From positions 434,001-498,000 of the forward strand of contig JBBELK010001000.1 of NCBI GenBank assembly GCA_037783545.1: a DNA stretch of 64,000 nt. Reading direction: 5' to 3'. This document shows, one piece after another, positions 21,474 through 33,681 of the stretch; positions within the stretch are counted from its first letter, which is position 1; each line of letters begins with the position of its first letter. The translations under genes were made by a program, and so were the position numbers. Source of the DNA: Henricia sp. BOLD:AAB3569 (Eukaryota > Echinodermata > Asteroidea > Spinulosida > Echinasteridae). The notes under the pieces were generated by a model. That model was not told where the DNA came from and did not search any database. It saw nothing but the letters and a program-made list of their open reading frames with translations.

Positions 21474-22077
21474 ACAAGCATTTATTATTTGTATAAACAC
21501 ACATACATGCAGTTGTATTGGTGCATTGTACACACGCGAGCTGCTTTCAGGCGTTGTCTGTGAACACCCTCCGCGTTTATAAAGCCTGGCTATGAAAGTA
21601 TATAACCGGGACGTAAAAGCAACAAAAAGTGGTACTGGTGTTTTCTACAAAAATGGAGAAACGAAATTATTGTCTACAGTATATTTCGTTTATAAAATTT
21701 CAATTGCATTGCATTTGTGTGTATACATCCTTGACAATTCACGTCTTGTACCAAATAAACACATTGCATGAAACGTCGGTGTTAATTATAAAACGTCGTA
21801 TGTGTTAAAAAAAACACCAAGTGATTAAACAAACGGAGGCGTATAACACTGCAACGCGTTTAAAATAAACGCCCCCTTTTTTCTTCTTTTTACAGTGAGG
21901 GATGTCAGAGCAGAATAATCTTTAGTTTTTTGTTAAAGGTAGTATACATGATTGGTAAACCATTACAAATAGTTTCACCCCCCTGTGTGACTGGAGGTAT
22001 GCATGATTAAAACCAACCTGTGCAAAAATCAGCTCCGTACTTCGTCTAACTTTTGAGAAAACAGTCAAAAAATGGTT

Positions 22078-22212
22078 TACAGTCACTTCGCCCTAAAACC
22101 GCTTCGCCCTGGACCACTTCGCCCTGAACCACGGCCTGTGCACGAAGTTGTTTTGGGGCGAAGTGGCCTTTGGGTGAAGTGCTTCAGGGCGATGTGGTTT
22201 TGGGGCGAAATG
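22078..22212. mobile_element. MITE built of CACTTCGCCCT repeats
   Basis: Three direct units of CTTCGCCCTGAACCA type on the left are mirrored by GGGCGAAGTG-type units on the right, giving a palindrome whose arms are themselves tandem repeats. Non-coding. Confidence 0.7.
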
Positions 22213-22614
22213 AATTTAAGTCTAGCGAGACGAAAAATATTTGTTTTGCTCATTTCTCAAAGACTATAACACTTAAGACAAAACCATTTCAGGGGAAGTT
22301 TTCAAGTTTACCGTCATCGTGTTTATAAGTTACGTGTACGTGTAAATCTGTGAACATTTCTGATTCCTTGAGATACCAATCGGGCTACCTAAATTGTCTG
22401 TATTACATGTATACTGACAAACTTGTATCCATTTGTTGCATGACAACACTAACATCTGAAAAGTAAAACATTTATTAAAACAATAAATGGCGCGCGCTGA
22501 ACATGCCTATATTGGTCCTCTTGGGGCGAGGAAGCATATAAAACATATTAATCAGGATTATCAAAATTATTCAGAGTTAATATATTTGTGCATTTAGAAA
22601 CCGTACGACCTACG

Positions 22615-22790
22615 TACGGGTTCTTTCCTCGCCTTTCACCTCTGGGGTCCCGGGTTCGAATCCGGGGCGTGTATGTGGATTGGGTTTGCAGTCCCTACTT
22701 GACCGCGTGGGTTTTCCCCTGGGGCATTTATCTGGGGGTTTTCCTCCCACTTCTAAAACTGAAACTCCTTCTTCGTCATCTCAAGTTGAT
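22615..22790 (+). mobile_element. tRNA-derived SINE fragment
   Basis: Contains a B box GGGTTCGAATCCGG at about 22652 followed by GGGTTTTCCCCTGGGG and GGGGGTTTTCCTCCCAC, a body pattern seen in tRNA SINEs. The A box is not convincing. Confidence 0.45.
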
Positions 22791-22799
22791 AATATAGTA

Positions 22800-24766
22800 T
22801 AGTTAAAGCTAAAACCATATAGTTGATGGCATAAAGGGCCTTAGTTGCCGAAGATGCCATAAAATATACAACAACAGCACCATGGAAAACCATAGTATCA
22901 ACACCAGGATCTTTAAAATCGGCCGACTCTATTTATACCTACACCTGACACGACCTACGCCTGGCACCTGTAAATTTCAATGGCGGCCATCTTGGAAATG
23001 GCCCCGATTCTAAGCTTAGTCACGTGACCCTGACCTTTCATCATTTTAAAAACCTCAGAATTCGATTCAGAACCACAGAAAACCACAGGAGCAGCACCAG
23101 AATCCAATCCAATCACAGCGCTGCCCGCATTTGCGCCAGTATGAAACACAAAACAGTCGTCTGCTTAGGCGCACACCATTCAAAACAAATGGGCGCTTTG
23201 TCAACGGCTGTTGTCTATACTGTGTTTTTTAGGTAAAACTTTTAGACGCTGTCACGTGGTTTCCTAGGGGAATTGAATTTCAACTTTTTAAGAAGTGTTA
23301 GTAGACACCTTCACTAACACATTGGCGAAGAAATTATTTGGTAAGGATTTAGTTCTCAGGTTTCAGCAAAATTCCCTGACTAATACTTCATCCAGTGTAT
23401 ACATGTTGATGGCTGGTACAGGTTAATTTGTTTGCGCCCTCATTAGTCAAAATTTTATACGACAGGTGTCCACGAGGTCACGTCTTTTTCTTGTAAACTG
23501 ACGTAAAAACAATTTTTCCTGCAGACAAGGCAAGTATTGCACACAATACACTCATTTTATTCGTAAATTTGATTTTTGCATTATATAAGTGTTAATATAC
23601 TATTTATCAATTTTTCGTCTAGCAGTGCGCTACGCTGCTCTCGATATACAAGAGGGGAAGTAAATATGTGGACAGGGGAACCAGTCTAGCAGTAAGCAAC
23701 CCACGCTCCGCGCAGCTGTACACTTGTAATGTGACCTTTGTGTCACGTGTTTTCGTCACAGAAATCTGTGAAGGCACATCAGCCCGTACCATGTACCAGC
23801 GCCCAGTTTGGGCGATGGGAATGAGCGATCTACGTACCGAACTTTACATCGGCACCGAAATTCATAGTTTGGGCGATGGGAATGAGCGATCTACGTACCG
23901 AACTTTACATCGGCACCGAAATTCATAGATAACATTGTTAAAGGGGGAATCAGAGTTGGTACTGTCCGAAGACTGGGCCTCGCCAAAAATCACGGTTTAT
24001 TCGAACCAGTCGATAGTCTATGGAAAAAAATACAGTCCTCCTTTTTAGATCCATCCACTTCATGATTTTGAAGTATTTTCCCAATGAAAAGTATCGGGTC
24101 GGCGGGCAATTTATATGCAAATAGCAGTAACCAGAGCGTAGCTATGCACGTGATACGTCTGGACGAGTCGACGTAGACGCAAAATCTGTTTACGTAGCCG
24201 TTTTCGAAACGCTCGGTATTTTCGGTCAGGCTCGGTATTTTGAATTGGATGTCTTCCTTTGTGTGTGTAGTTTACTGTCGTGGATTCTCTTGATGTTATT
24301 AATAAATATGCTCAAGAGGGGTGAACGCTCAAATTAGCATTCGCTCAAGATGTTTCTTAATCCATTAATATTGCTGGGATACACCAGGCCGGAGCCACAG
24401 ACGAAGACGGTGCTTTTGAAAACAGCCAATATGTCGGATCTGAACTACAGAGGACGATGTTCACCGCGCAAAGATTTACATAATCCGTCCGTTGTTCGCA
24501 TAAATGGAAGGTAAACTTACGATGAACAATTTTCCTTAATTTTCAACAGCGGTGGAATTTTCTTATTTTTTTATTCGGAATTTGTCTTTTTAAGTAGGCC
24601 TAACCCTTTTAAACCCCACCCAGATTTCTTTTTCAATTTTGTATACATATTACATTCACAACATCGTACTTTACACCAGAGAAACAGCACTTTATACAGT
24701 TTCAGTGGGAACAAAATTATAAATTAAACAAATTAAATTAAATTAAACATTAAACAATGAAAGTTA
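22800..24766. other. Non-coding stretch
   Basis: No gene recognised. Contains the 61-bp duplication at 23805-23926 and one weak exon-like frame at 24431-24510 that I do not accept. A TTAATTAAA-rich tract ends the stretch. Confidence 0.4.
23805..23926. repeat. 61-bp perfect tandem duplication
   Basis: 23805-23865 and 23866-23926 appear identical (AGTTTGGGCGATGGGAATGA at the start, CCGAAATTCAT at the end). Confidence 0.95.
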
Positions 24767-25078
24767 TACAGGGTGTATCAAAATAAAGTATACATTCAGA
24801 AAAATGTCCAAGAAATTAAAACTTATCAGTTTCAGAATCTCTATCTATACCTATTGGTAGGCAATCATTTCAAGCTTCAAATGACACCATGACCATTTGG
24901 AAAATTTCACGCATGACTGATCAGGTTATTGTTTTAATTCATGTTGGCAAACGTGGCTTGCGCACAAACTTGCAGGGTTTTTACCACGGTCAAAAGTTAT
25001 CACAGACAAAAGCAGCACATGCTCTTCTTTATGACCAAAAACTGTAAATTTATGTCGATGTTAACCCTCCATTTTCCA
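24767..25078 (+). mobile_element. Element with TACAGGGTGTATCAAAA end, copy 1
   Basis: Opens TACAGGGTGTATCAAAATAA and runs to TAACCCTCCATTTTCC. It is matched in inverse orientation over its full length by 31655-31962. The GGGTGT(C/A)(C/T)CAAAA start is common in mariner-related repeats, but no transposase is present. Confidence 0.75.
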
Positions 25079-25080
25079 TT

Positions 25081-25223
25081 TTTCAATGCTCCTTCGCTGC
25101 GCTCATACGCATGAAAAACAGTTTCGTTCTATACACAGACTCAAATAACCACACACAGAACATGAAATAAGTTTAACTTATTTATTGAGACAGCATGGGA
25201 TCGCGGCTCCAGTACACAATGAA
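25081..25223. repeat. Split direct repeat, block B copy 1
   Basis: 143 bp from TTTCAATGCTCCTTCGC to AGTACACAATGAA, apparently identical to 29211-29353. It marks the left edge of a 4.9-kb repeat-bounded unit. Confidence 0.85.
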
Positions 25224-26215
25224 CTGAATGTCTCCAATCTATACAAACAATATATAACCAAGTCACTATACAGCGAATATGACAGAAAACACAAGACCAG
25301 TCTCGATGACTAAAAAACTTTAGAAACCTCGGTGGCTCTCGGGCATAAGCATGCCTTCAATGCTTACATTGACCTGTGGTAACCATCTGGAACCAGGCTC
25401 TTCGGACATCGTCCGGCTTTCAACAACTCAAACAACATAGGCTACATTTAAACAAGTAATAGTAAGGGTAATACACTGGTTTAGTACATTGTTGGTGTTT
25501 ACAAAACGAAAAGGTCTATCATGTGAAAAATTTTCACCAAGATTGTTAGAACACAACACGAAAAGGCAGAAATCGTAAGCATAAAAGATTTCCATGTGCT
25601 ACGACAATCAGAGAAATCTCTGGGATCGAGAACTCGCCCAGGAACATAGCAATGCTTTTGACGTCAGTCCAAGCAGTAAAAAACTACTGGCGCTCGGAGG
25701 CCACAAAAAAACCTCCTTTATTTTATCTTTGTTTATAGGAGGAAACGTGGGTGCATCCTAGGACATCAAAAAGAGGCGCACTCCCCTTATCATTGCCACA
25801 TTACCTAGGTTTGTTCCCGGGTTTTTGAAACAATTGAAATTTGTTAAAGAGGGGTAAGCTCAAGGGAAACACTTATGAGCGCCCTAAGGTGGATTCTTCG
25901 AGTGCGTAAAAGGAACGAATTAAACCGATTATCTGCAATGCTAATACCCGAGTTGTACATTATTCTAGACTGGTTCCCGCTCCACATACAACGACTGAAT
26001 TCAGTCTAGTCAAATTTTTGGTCCGGGTACCAGACTAACATTATTCCGACTATGTGAATGAGAGATGAGTAAAAGGACTAACTGCAGAATTGTCCGACTG
26101 GATATTTTTACATGGGAATAAAAATCGGACGAACTTGATCATTAAGTAAAAAGCTAAAGACAATGTAATGTCCTTTCCGGCTCTCGTTAATGTATAACAA
26201 CAATTAACACTCGTA

Positions 26216-27690
26216 CGCATGAAAGATTCCGATGTGCTGTGAAAATCAGAGCATGAAAAAACGTGCATCTAGAGTTGATGATTCAACCATTTATGGCCCT
26301 TAAGACCGGACAAGGTCCGTTTCCCTTCAACTCGCTTCCAATTACTAATTGTACTCTCAAAAATACATAAAAACATTAAAGGGCCTGTGACATCCTAAAC
26401 AACTTTGTGCCTAAGCTTTGCTTCATAATGCCGGATTACTTGTTCAGCAAGACATACTATATTGTTCGTTTGGATGTAAAAATCAATAAAAGGTGGCATT
26501 TTTCAACTTTGAAGATTTCATTGCAATAAATCACAGACAGAGGGCGCTGTTTTGAGTGCATCACATAAGGAAGACAGAAGGGAAAAGTTAAAAAAAAACA
26601 TAAGACTTCAAGTTGGACTTGTGGCAAATTGCTGCAGTTTCTACCCCCAGTTTTGTCATGGCTTACAGCAGGCAACATGTAAAACAAACTCAAACAGCCA
26701 TGGATTACAAAACTTTCAGGAAAATTGAGAAAAAAGTGGATACTTTTGTGCACAGTTCAATGTGATTTTTCTGTGTTTGTCTCTTGTGACGTCGTGACCC
26801 TGGTCATGAATATGCATATTTTCATTAGCATAAAAACTAAAAACCTTTGCTTTAACCCCCAAAGCAAGCTCCAAATAGGATTTTTTATGACTTTAACCGA
26901 GTAAAGTGGTTTTAAAGCATAGATTTCATTGATAAAAATCCTAAATAAGGGCCCTTTAATAAGAGTTCCAAGTTGAACGAGTTTCTAACGGATTATTGCA
27001 AAAGCCATTCACGAATATCAACTATATTATTGCGGCAGCAGTTGTGAATGACACAAAAAATCGAGATTTCAGAAAAGTTAAAACCGTAAGAAATCGTTTT
27101 GCATAACAATTCACTCTACACACGAAAAAACAAAATCGTACGCATGAAAGATTCCGATGTGCTATGAAAATCAGAGCATGAAAAAACGTGCATCTAGAGT
27201 TGATGATGCAACAAATTACGGCCCTTTCAACTCGCTTCAATTACTAATTCTACTCTAAAAATTACATAAAAACATTAATAAGAGTTCCAACTTTTTGAAC
27301 GAGTTTCTAACGAATTATTGCAAAGCCATTCACGAAAATCAACTATATTATTGTGGCAGCAGTTGTGAATGACACCAAAGATCGAGATTTCAGAAAAGTT
27401 AAAACCGTAAGAAATCGTTTTGCATAACCATTCACTTTACACACGAAAAAACAAAATCGTACGCATGAAAGATTCCGATGTGCTATGAAAATCGAAGCAT
27501 GAAAAAACGTGCATCTAGAGTTGATGATTCAACAATTAAGGCCCTTGAGGCCCTTCGGACAAGGTCCGGTTCCCTTCAACTCGATTCCAATTAACTGATT
27601 TTACTCTCAAAAATACACAAAACATTAATAAGAGTTCCAAATTGAACGAGTTTCTAACAGAATATTGCAAAAGCCATTACAATGCATACA
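26216..27690. repeat. Tandem repeat, period about 320 bp
   Basis: The segment CGCATGAAAGATTCCGATGT recurs at about 26216, 27140 and 27461, followed each time by GAAAAAACGTGCATCTAGAG and then ACATTAATAAGAGTTCC. A more diverged relative is at about 25580. The first unit is interrupted by the element at 26380. Confidence 0.8.
26380..26955. mobile_element. TTAA-flanked MITE inserted in the tandem repeat
   Basis: Ends AGGGCC and GGCCCT, bounded by TTAA at 26376-26379 and 26956-26959. The neighbouring tandem unit reads ACATTAATAAG with a single TTAA at the same point, which gives the empty site directly. TTAA duplications belong to piggyBac and Kolobok movers. Non-coding. Confidence 0.85.
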
Positions 27691-29021
27691 GTAGACTCTA
27701 CTGTTATTTGGAATTGTAAATTTACAGAAGATTCTTCTGTTTTTCAACAGACGACTAAGTGATCGTTTGTGCATGGTTTTGTTCTTTAACAAAGCCTTCT
27801 GTGCAGAAACAATTCTATGTAACTGAACGAAGCAGTCCAGGTTATTGACGACTGTTTCTTGTTGACCTTTACAATTCACCTTTTGTGTTGTAGATGCACC
27901 ACACTTCATGTAAAATAAGTCGGCATGTTTCTCTCAATTTCCTAGTTTTTTTTATTTGCATGCCGGGGTGCAGTGGAGTTTCAACAGGGTGTACAATTTA
28001 CCAAAAATGTAACCCGACTCACTGAAATACAGGAATATGACAAACTCAGGGGGAATTTCTGCCCGAGTCTACTGTACTCCCGCACTTTGAGGCAGGTTAC
28101 ATGCTCCCGTGTATCTCCACCGCAGGCAGTATTGCACGGCAAATAAAAAGCAAATAAAAACCAAAAAATGTACGAAAACACAGACCCGCCCTTCACGACA
28201 TGTAGAGCAGCTACTTCTCGTTCAAGTCGGAACTATAAACTGAACAGTCTCCAGTATATATTTCGACATAACGCCCGCCAAAATCTGTCATTTCATATAC
28301 GAACGGCACAACTACAAAAAGCGCACTGCGCAGTTTGAATTTACTGCAGTGATTTCCCAGCATGCAACGTACCATGGTACTCGCTATCAACGCCGCGTAA
28401 TTTCTGCCGCATACCAGGGAACATCGATGGGATAACAGAAGGTCCTCTGTTACTAAACAGTAACATGGCTGTATTTTAACAGATGAAGATTAAAAGTTTC
28501 TTGTTTCTGAACAAACCTGTAATTTAACGGCAAACCGTCTGTAATCATACAGAACAATATTTTTAAAATGTACACCGACGGAAGAACGTTTGTGCAATAA
28601 CAACAAATTCCAAAAACAGTAAAAGTTACTGTTCGATTTTGACTTTTTTAACAGAAAAACACCTGTGACTCAACACAATTTGTTACAGTGTGGTTCCTCG
28701 GGCTAGCGTCATACAACTGCATCGTTATGATTTGTGCTGGAATGTGACCAAAATAGAAGCTCTGCAATGATCTGAATGGTATCGAGACTTGGCTAAGACT
28801 TGCGTTTCTTCACGGCGCAGGGGCAATTCTGCTAGCGACCATGGCACTACTTGTAGGGTGCACAGTAATTTGGAGTCCGGCTAAAGAGGCAAATTTCACG
28901 ACCAGTGATGTCCTGGCATACATCAGATAGGCGGATAAAGCTGAAAAAGCCTGTGGGAAAGTACAAAAAATCGAGAAAACAAAACGCCGTACAGACCATA
29001 AAGGGCGGGTGGGTGGGAAAC

Positions 29022-29353
29022 CGTATGCGTAGTGTATACAAACATGGAGCAATAGACATTCAGTGAGAGTGCATAAGCCTGAAGTGGCGAAACACGCCAG
29101 AATGCCTTCTTAAATGCAAAAGTAGTCAATTGATATGTAAATTTCTGGAGGGAAAGGAATGCAAGGGAAGAATGTAAAGCATTTGATCTATGTACCGAAC
29201 GAAACTAAATTTTCAATGCTCCTTCGCTGCGCTCATACGCATGAAAAACAGTTTCGTTCTATACACAGACTCAAATAACCACACACAGAACATGAAATAA
29301 GTTTAACTTATTTATTGAGACAGCATGGGATCGCGGCTCCAGTACACAATGAA
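29022..29353. repeat. Split direct repeat, joined blocks A copy 1 and B copy 2
   Basis: Block A (29022-29214) is immediately followed by block B (29211-29353); they share TTTC. Block A recurs at 29827-30019 and block B at 25081-25223. Confidence 0.85.
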
Positions 29354-29826
29354 ACATGCTGAAGAAAACAAAGTATTAATTGTGTGCACCTGGAAAATGA
29401 TGAAGGCAGGCAGGATCCGGTGAAGAAGTGTCGGTGCCATCTTGCCTTTAACGTTTTCGATCTCATTGTGAAAAAAAAGGTCTCTTCCTTTGATTTGAAG
29501 TTGATCCCAAGAAAAAACCCCAGTTTTAATTCGTGTCCATATATCACACCGTTGCCCAGCCCGTTTCGCTATCGACGGCAATGCAGATCTTACGTATCCG
29601 TTCGTGTAACTCTCCGGGGCGTCCTGCTAACCGTAGTCGGGGGCCGGGCCGCACAGGGATCCGATCTCTCCGTTAAAGCCGCAGTGAGTTGTCTATAACT
29701 GGTTTGTCAGTTGCCCTGGTCTGGCCAAAATCCTTCGCCTAGAAGACTATTTTTAGTTCAATAATGGAAAATCGAGAACCAGAGTTCTTGCAGATAAGTC
29801 GAGACTGCAGCGTATACTGGGAATAA

Positions 29827-30019
29827 CGTATGCGTAGTGTATACAAACATGGAGCAATAGACATTCAGTGAGAGTGCATAAGCCTGAAGTGGCGAAACAC
29901 GCCAGAATGCCTTCTTAAATGCAAAAGTAGTCAATTGATATGTAAATTTCTGGAGGGAAAGGAATGCAAGGGAAGAATGTAAAGCATTTGATCTATGTAC
30001 CGAACGAAACTAAATTTTC
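29827..30019. repeat. Split direct repeat, block A copy 2
   Basis: 193 bp from CGTATGCGTAGTGTATAC to ACTAAATTTTC, apparently identical to 29022-29214. The overall order is B - 3.8 kb - A B - 0.47 kb - A. Confidence 0.85.
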
Positions 30020-30456
30020 TGCAATCCGTCCGTTTCGGCTTGTGTGATGCTTTCCGAAGAATATCGTAACATGTAGTTGATGTCAATGCTCAGTGTATAC
30101 GTATCAACTACACGTCGTAATGCACACACAGGGCAGACGTCTGTATCCAAAGAAATAGTGGCCATGCATGTTGAGGATTAAATAGAGATTACATGACTTT
30201 GATTGGAAAACTGTTAAAGACAGAAACAGCATTACATAACTAAAGAATAATATTGATGAATACCTTGTAAAAATGTTTGCCTCGTAGAAGCAGAAAACGT
30301 TAAAATTATATGCATTTTTTTTACGTTTTTTACGTTTTTTACGTTTACTGCATATAGCCAACTTTGAACCCTGATTTCTCCGTATGTGGGTTTTAGAATA
30401 AACCGTCTTTGGAAGGTCATAACTTTAGTTGTGGTTTAAATATTGAACTCATTTAA

Positions 30457-31272
30457 AGGTACACACCGGCCTACTGTTTACATGATTTAGTGATGTAGCA
30501 GCATTGACAATAGTTTTTTGATGGTCGTTGTAAAAAGAAAAATCATCAAAATATCCCGTAATTTACTAAATAAGTAGAAAATTAACAAAAACTGTAAAAA
30601 AAACGGGTTATACGCTTTACCAGCCATTGCAACTACGCGCGAGTCTCACGACTTTGTCACAAACGATTCGCCGATCTTCTCCTGCTCAGGATATCTCCAA
30701 TTTCACTGGACAGCCCGTACGACCGAATAGGAATTTCCGTTTTCAGTTGGCATCATGTGTTTTCTTCACAAACATACACCGGAGCAACACGCCCGTGTGT
30801 GTGCACTCAGGCTATTTGCCGTGCTGCGCGGGGCAAATATCCCACACTCCTAGTGCACAATAGCCTGCCGTAGCACGCGCTCGCTCCCGTTCTCCGGACT
30901 CTCGAAACAAACAATTATGTTCGAATTTTCATACTTATGTTTAACTTTGTTTCATACCTGTATAAATAGTCTCTCTTTTGTCAATTACTTATAAATATTG
31001 GGGGGAAATCAGAGTTGAATTTGGTGCAGTTCTGCAGTAACAAACTGTTATACGGCTGGAAATACAACTAACTCACAAGACCTCGTGACTTTTCGGAACC
31101 AGAATTTGGTTCCGAAAAGTCACGTGACCTTGAATTTTTCAAAAGTGCTCAAAAACGGCCAAATTGGACGGCGTCTTTTCAAGATATATCTAATTTACTC
31201 TCGAAGGCGCTTCAGAATAATGTATGGGTCTATTTCGAGCCCAAAATAGCCCAACAAAGCCGGTGTGTTCCT
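30457..31272. mobile_element. TTAA-flanked MITE, family AGGTACACACCGGC
   Basis: Left AGGTACACACCGGC and right GCCGGTGTGTTCCT, bounded by TTAA inside TTTAAA on both sides. 816 bp, non-coding, with a palindromic patch around TTCCGAAAAGTCACG near 31090-31130. Confidence 0.8.
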
Positions 31273-31339
31273 TTAAACAATTCTGAGATAAGTAAAGGGT
31301 GTATTATTTGATTAAATGCTCAACAAGAATTGTAAAATT

Positions 31340-31525
31340 TTGACCATGTGAGGGGTTTTCCTGGACCGCCACACATACATGATATGAGACCAGGAGACTT
31401 CCTTTTCCATTTCCCCCATTGTGTTGCACATCCGAGCAATTTTCTCTCATGTGTTAGGGGGAGTTGTACATTAAAACAGGGGGAAGAGTGTGATGAGGTA
31501 TAGGGGCGGCAGGGGGAGTCATTCA
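31340..31525. mobile_element. Diverged relative of the CAGCACGATATGTGGC MITE
   Basis: Shares CCCCCATTGTGT, GTGTTAGGGGGAGT and GAGGTATAGGGGCGGC with the copies at 7651 and 35773, but the termini are eroded. Confidence 0.45.
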
Positions 31526-31654
31526 GTCTCGAACCTTGCAGCATATAAGGAACACTGCGCAATAAATAAATCTCCCCATGCACGTCTTGACAACAGACTA
31601 ACCGGTTGCAGGCCGCAGCGGTTGCTGCAACTGATACGATTGCAGAAAAATGGA

Positions 31655-31962
31655 AAATGGAGGGTTAACATCGACATAAATTTACAGTTTTTGGTCATAA
31701 AGAAGAGCATGTGCTGCTTTTGTCTGTGATAACTTTTGACCGTGGTAAAAACCCTGCAAGTTTGTGCGCAAGCCACGTTTGCCAACATGAATTAAAACAA
31801 TAACCTGATCAGTCATGCGTGAAGTTTTCCAAATGGTCATGGTGTCATTTGAAGCTTGAAATGATTGCCTACCAATAGGTATAGATAGAGATTCTGAAAC
31901 TGATAAGTTTTAATTTCTTGGACATTTTTCTGAGTGTATACTTTTTTTTGATACACCCTGTA
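31655..31962 (-). mobile_element. Element with TACAGGGTGTATCAAAA end, copy 2 (inverse)
   Basis: Reverse-orientation counterpart of 24767-25078, nearly identical by eye. Ends ATACACCCTGTA. Confidence 0.75.
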
Positions 31963-31979
31963 TGGGGAAAGCCATGCCA

Positions 31980-32145
31980 CCACAGTTTTCTCCGTTTGCC
32001 AAATTTCTAGTGGGGGGAGGGGGGGGGGGACTGGGGGCCTGGGGGCGGCGACTTTTCTTGGATGCGCGCGCCCCCACCCGCCCCCCCCCCGCCCCCCACC
32101 CCTCCCCCCCTTCCCCGCCCCCCCCCCCCCCCCCCCCCCCCCCCC

Positions 32146-32180
<35 letters not shown>
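31980..32180. repeat. G-tract then long C-tract
   Basis: G-rich then almost pure C for about 90 bases. Gly/Pro homopolymer frames on both strands are artefacts of composition. The end of the C-tract is the left edge of the 1.5-kb duplication. Confidence 0.85.
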
Positions 32181-33336
32181 CCCCCACACGGGTCACACGG
32201 GAAATCTCGTAATAACTCTATCGTGATATGATCATGATAGAATGAACCGACGACGAGAGCGGTCACACTATATAAGTGTGCATGTGAAAGAAAGTACGGC
32301 AGTACACAAGACACTATTACGCAAAAGGCTAATTCACAAAACGTGCCAGCCAGACATACGTGTTATACTGGATCTAACCGTGCAAATAGAAGCTATCCCC
32401 GCGTGCCTCGGGCTTTCAACTTTCGGCTCGAGCTGGTTTATCGCAAGATGAGGCGGAAATCCGGTTTCATGTTGTTCTTCAATATGTTCCGCGTCTGCCT
32501 ATTCTTTTGGCTCATTAAATAAATTGACACGGCCTGTGTATAAGGAGATCAAAACGTGGAGAAATGATGACCGTCGTATGGCGATACCAATGAATTTACC
32601 TCATAAATACAAATTTTATTTTAAGATTTTTCACGAGTTCAGATTCGCATAGACTATTTGTACTGGCGGCCATGCTGGAAAGCAAAATTTCTTATTTAAA
32701 TCGTGTTGCAATGGAAGCACAAAGCATAAAACCTCCTGACAATTATTTGGGGCATTTGTCTCCCGTAACAATAGACCATGTTCATGGTTTGAACGGTTTA
32801 AAGGGGCCCCTGAACTCACTTCGATCGAACGCTGATTGCATGGAAAGATACCAGACTACTTATGCGTTCCAAGCCTCTTCTTCAGATCGAGGCTTGAACG
32901 CATGTGTAACTGGCACCTTTCTTTTGCATTCTATAGAACTGACTAGGGGACACGATTGAATCGTTCAAACGCGTGAATAGGGTCTATAGATATCCCATGG
33001 CCGCGCCGATTGAACGCAACTTGTTCTCGATTGATAGGTGGTGTGTGATCATAGAGTTATATAAGCCGTATACAACTGTATGTGTGTGATCCTGTTCGGG
33101 CGCGAGAACGAGTTGGAGCGTGTCAATTAAAAATAACAGACCACCCGAACTCGGCATGCAGTCCGTTGTATCGTGTCGTCCCGTATCTAGGCTTCTTTTG
33201 GTTCCACTGGGAATCTCACGACGATTCATGTCGGCGGGACTGGCGTGGCGCTTTAAGCACACCGTATTTAGGCCTTTAGCACACAGGTCTACAACATAAT
33301 GGGTTCATAGGTAAAACCTGAGGGAGTATACCACTG

Positions 33337-33408
33337 TGCCTTATAGCTCAGCTGGTAGAGCATCTGCATGGTTAGTCAGAATTCTCGGGTTCGAATCCCT
33401 ATAGTGTA
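33337..33408 (+). pseudogene. Degenerate tRNA-like sequence, copy 1
   Basis: 72 nt with a good D arm (TAGCTCAGCTGGTAGAGCA) and T arm (GGGTTCGAATCCC). The acceptor arm pairs only partly and the anticodon stem is mismatched; if read with a seven-base loop the anticodon would be GGT (Thr). More likely a tRNA relic or SINE head than a working tRNA. Confidence 0.5.
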
Positions 33409-33647
33409 ATCCGAATAACATTTAGTGAGCCCGCCTTCTTGTGGTTATTCCATTGTTACTGCGGTGTATGTCTATTGTGACGTCACGTAAACGCATTGGA
33501 GATACACCGCAGTTTTCGTTCGTTGGATTAGTCTATGAGCAAGTTCGGGCGGGCGACTATAGTTAACTATATAGACTAACCATAGTCGATCTAGATGTCA
33601 CCCGAACGCTCCCCCCCTTCCCCGCCCCCCCCCCCCCCCCCCCCCCC

Positions 33648-33681
<34 letters not shown>

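Larger units (their letters stand above)
25224..29021. mobile_element. Interior of the split-direct-repeat unit
   Basis: About 3.8 kb with no long frame or recognisable protein motif. It contains the ~320-bp tandem repeat (26216-27690), a TTAA-flanked insertion (26380-26955) and a region rich in ACAGAA/TTACAGTG motifs near 28430-28690 that may be a further MITE. Confidence 0.5.

Noticed and set aside
24431-24510. Exon-like frame MSDLNYRGRCSPRK... ending at a GTAAAC donor, and an alternative frame in the same DNA
   Set aside because: No recognised family, weak donor, and two frames look equally exon-like, so coding cannot be claimed.
31837-32314. Glycine-rich 119- and 134-codon frames
   Set aside because: Same homopolymer effect at the C-tract.
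33337-33408. Functional tRNA-Thr gene
   Set aside because: Acceptor and anticodon stems have mismatches; kept only as a tRNA-like relic.
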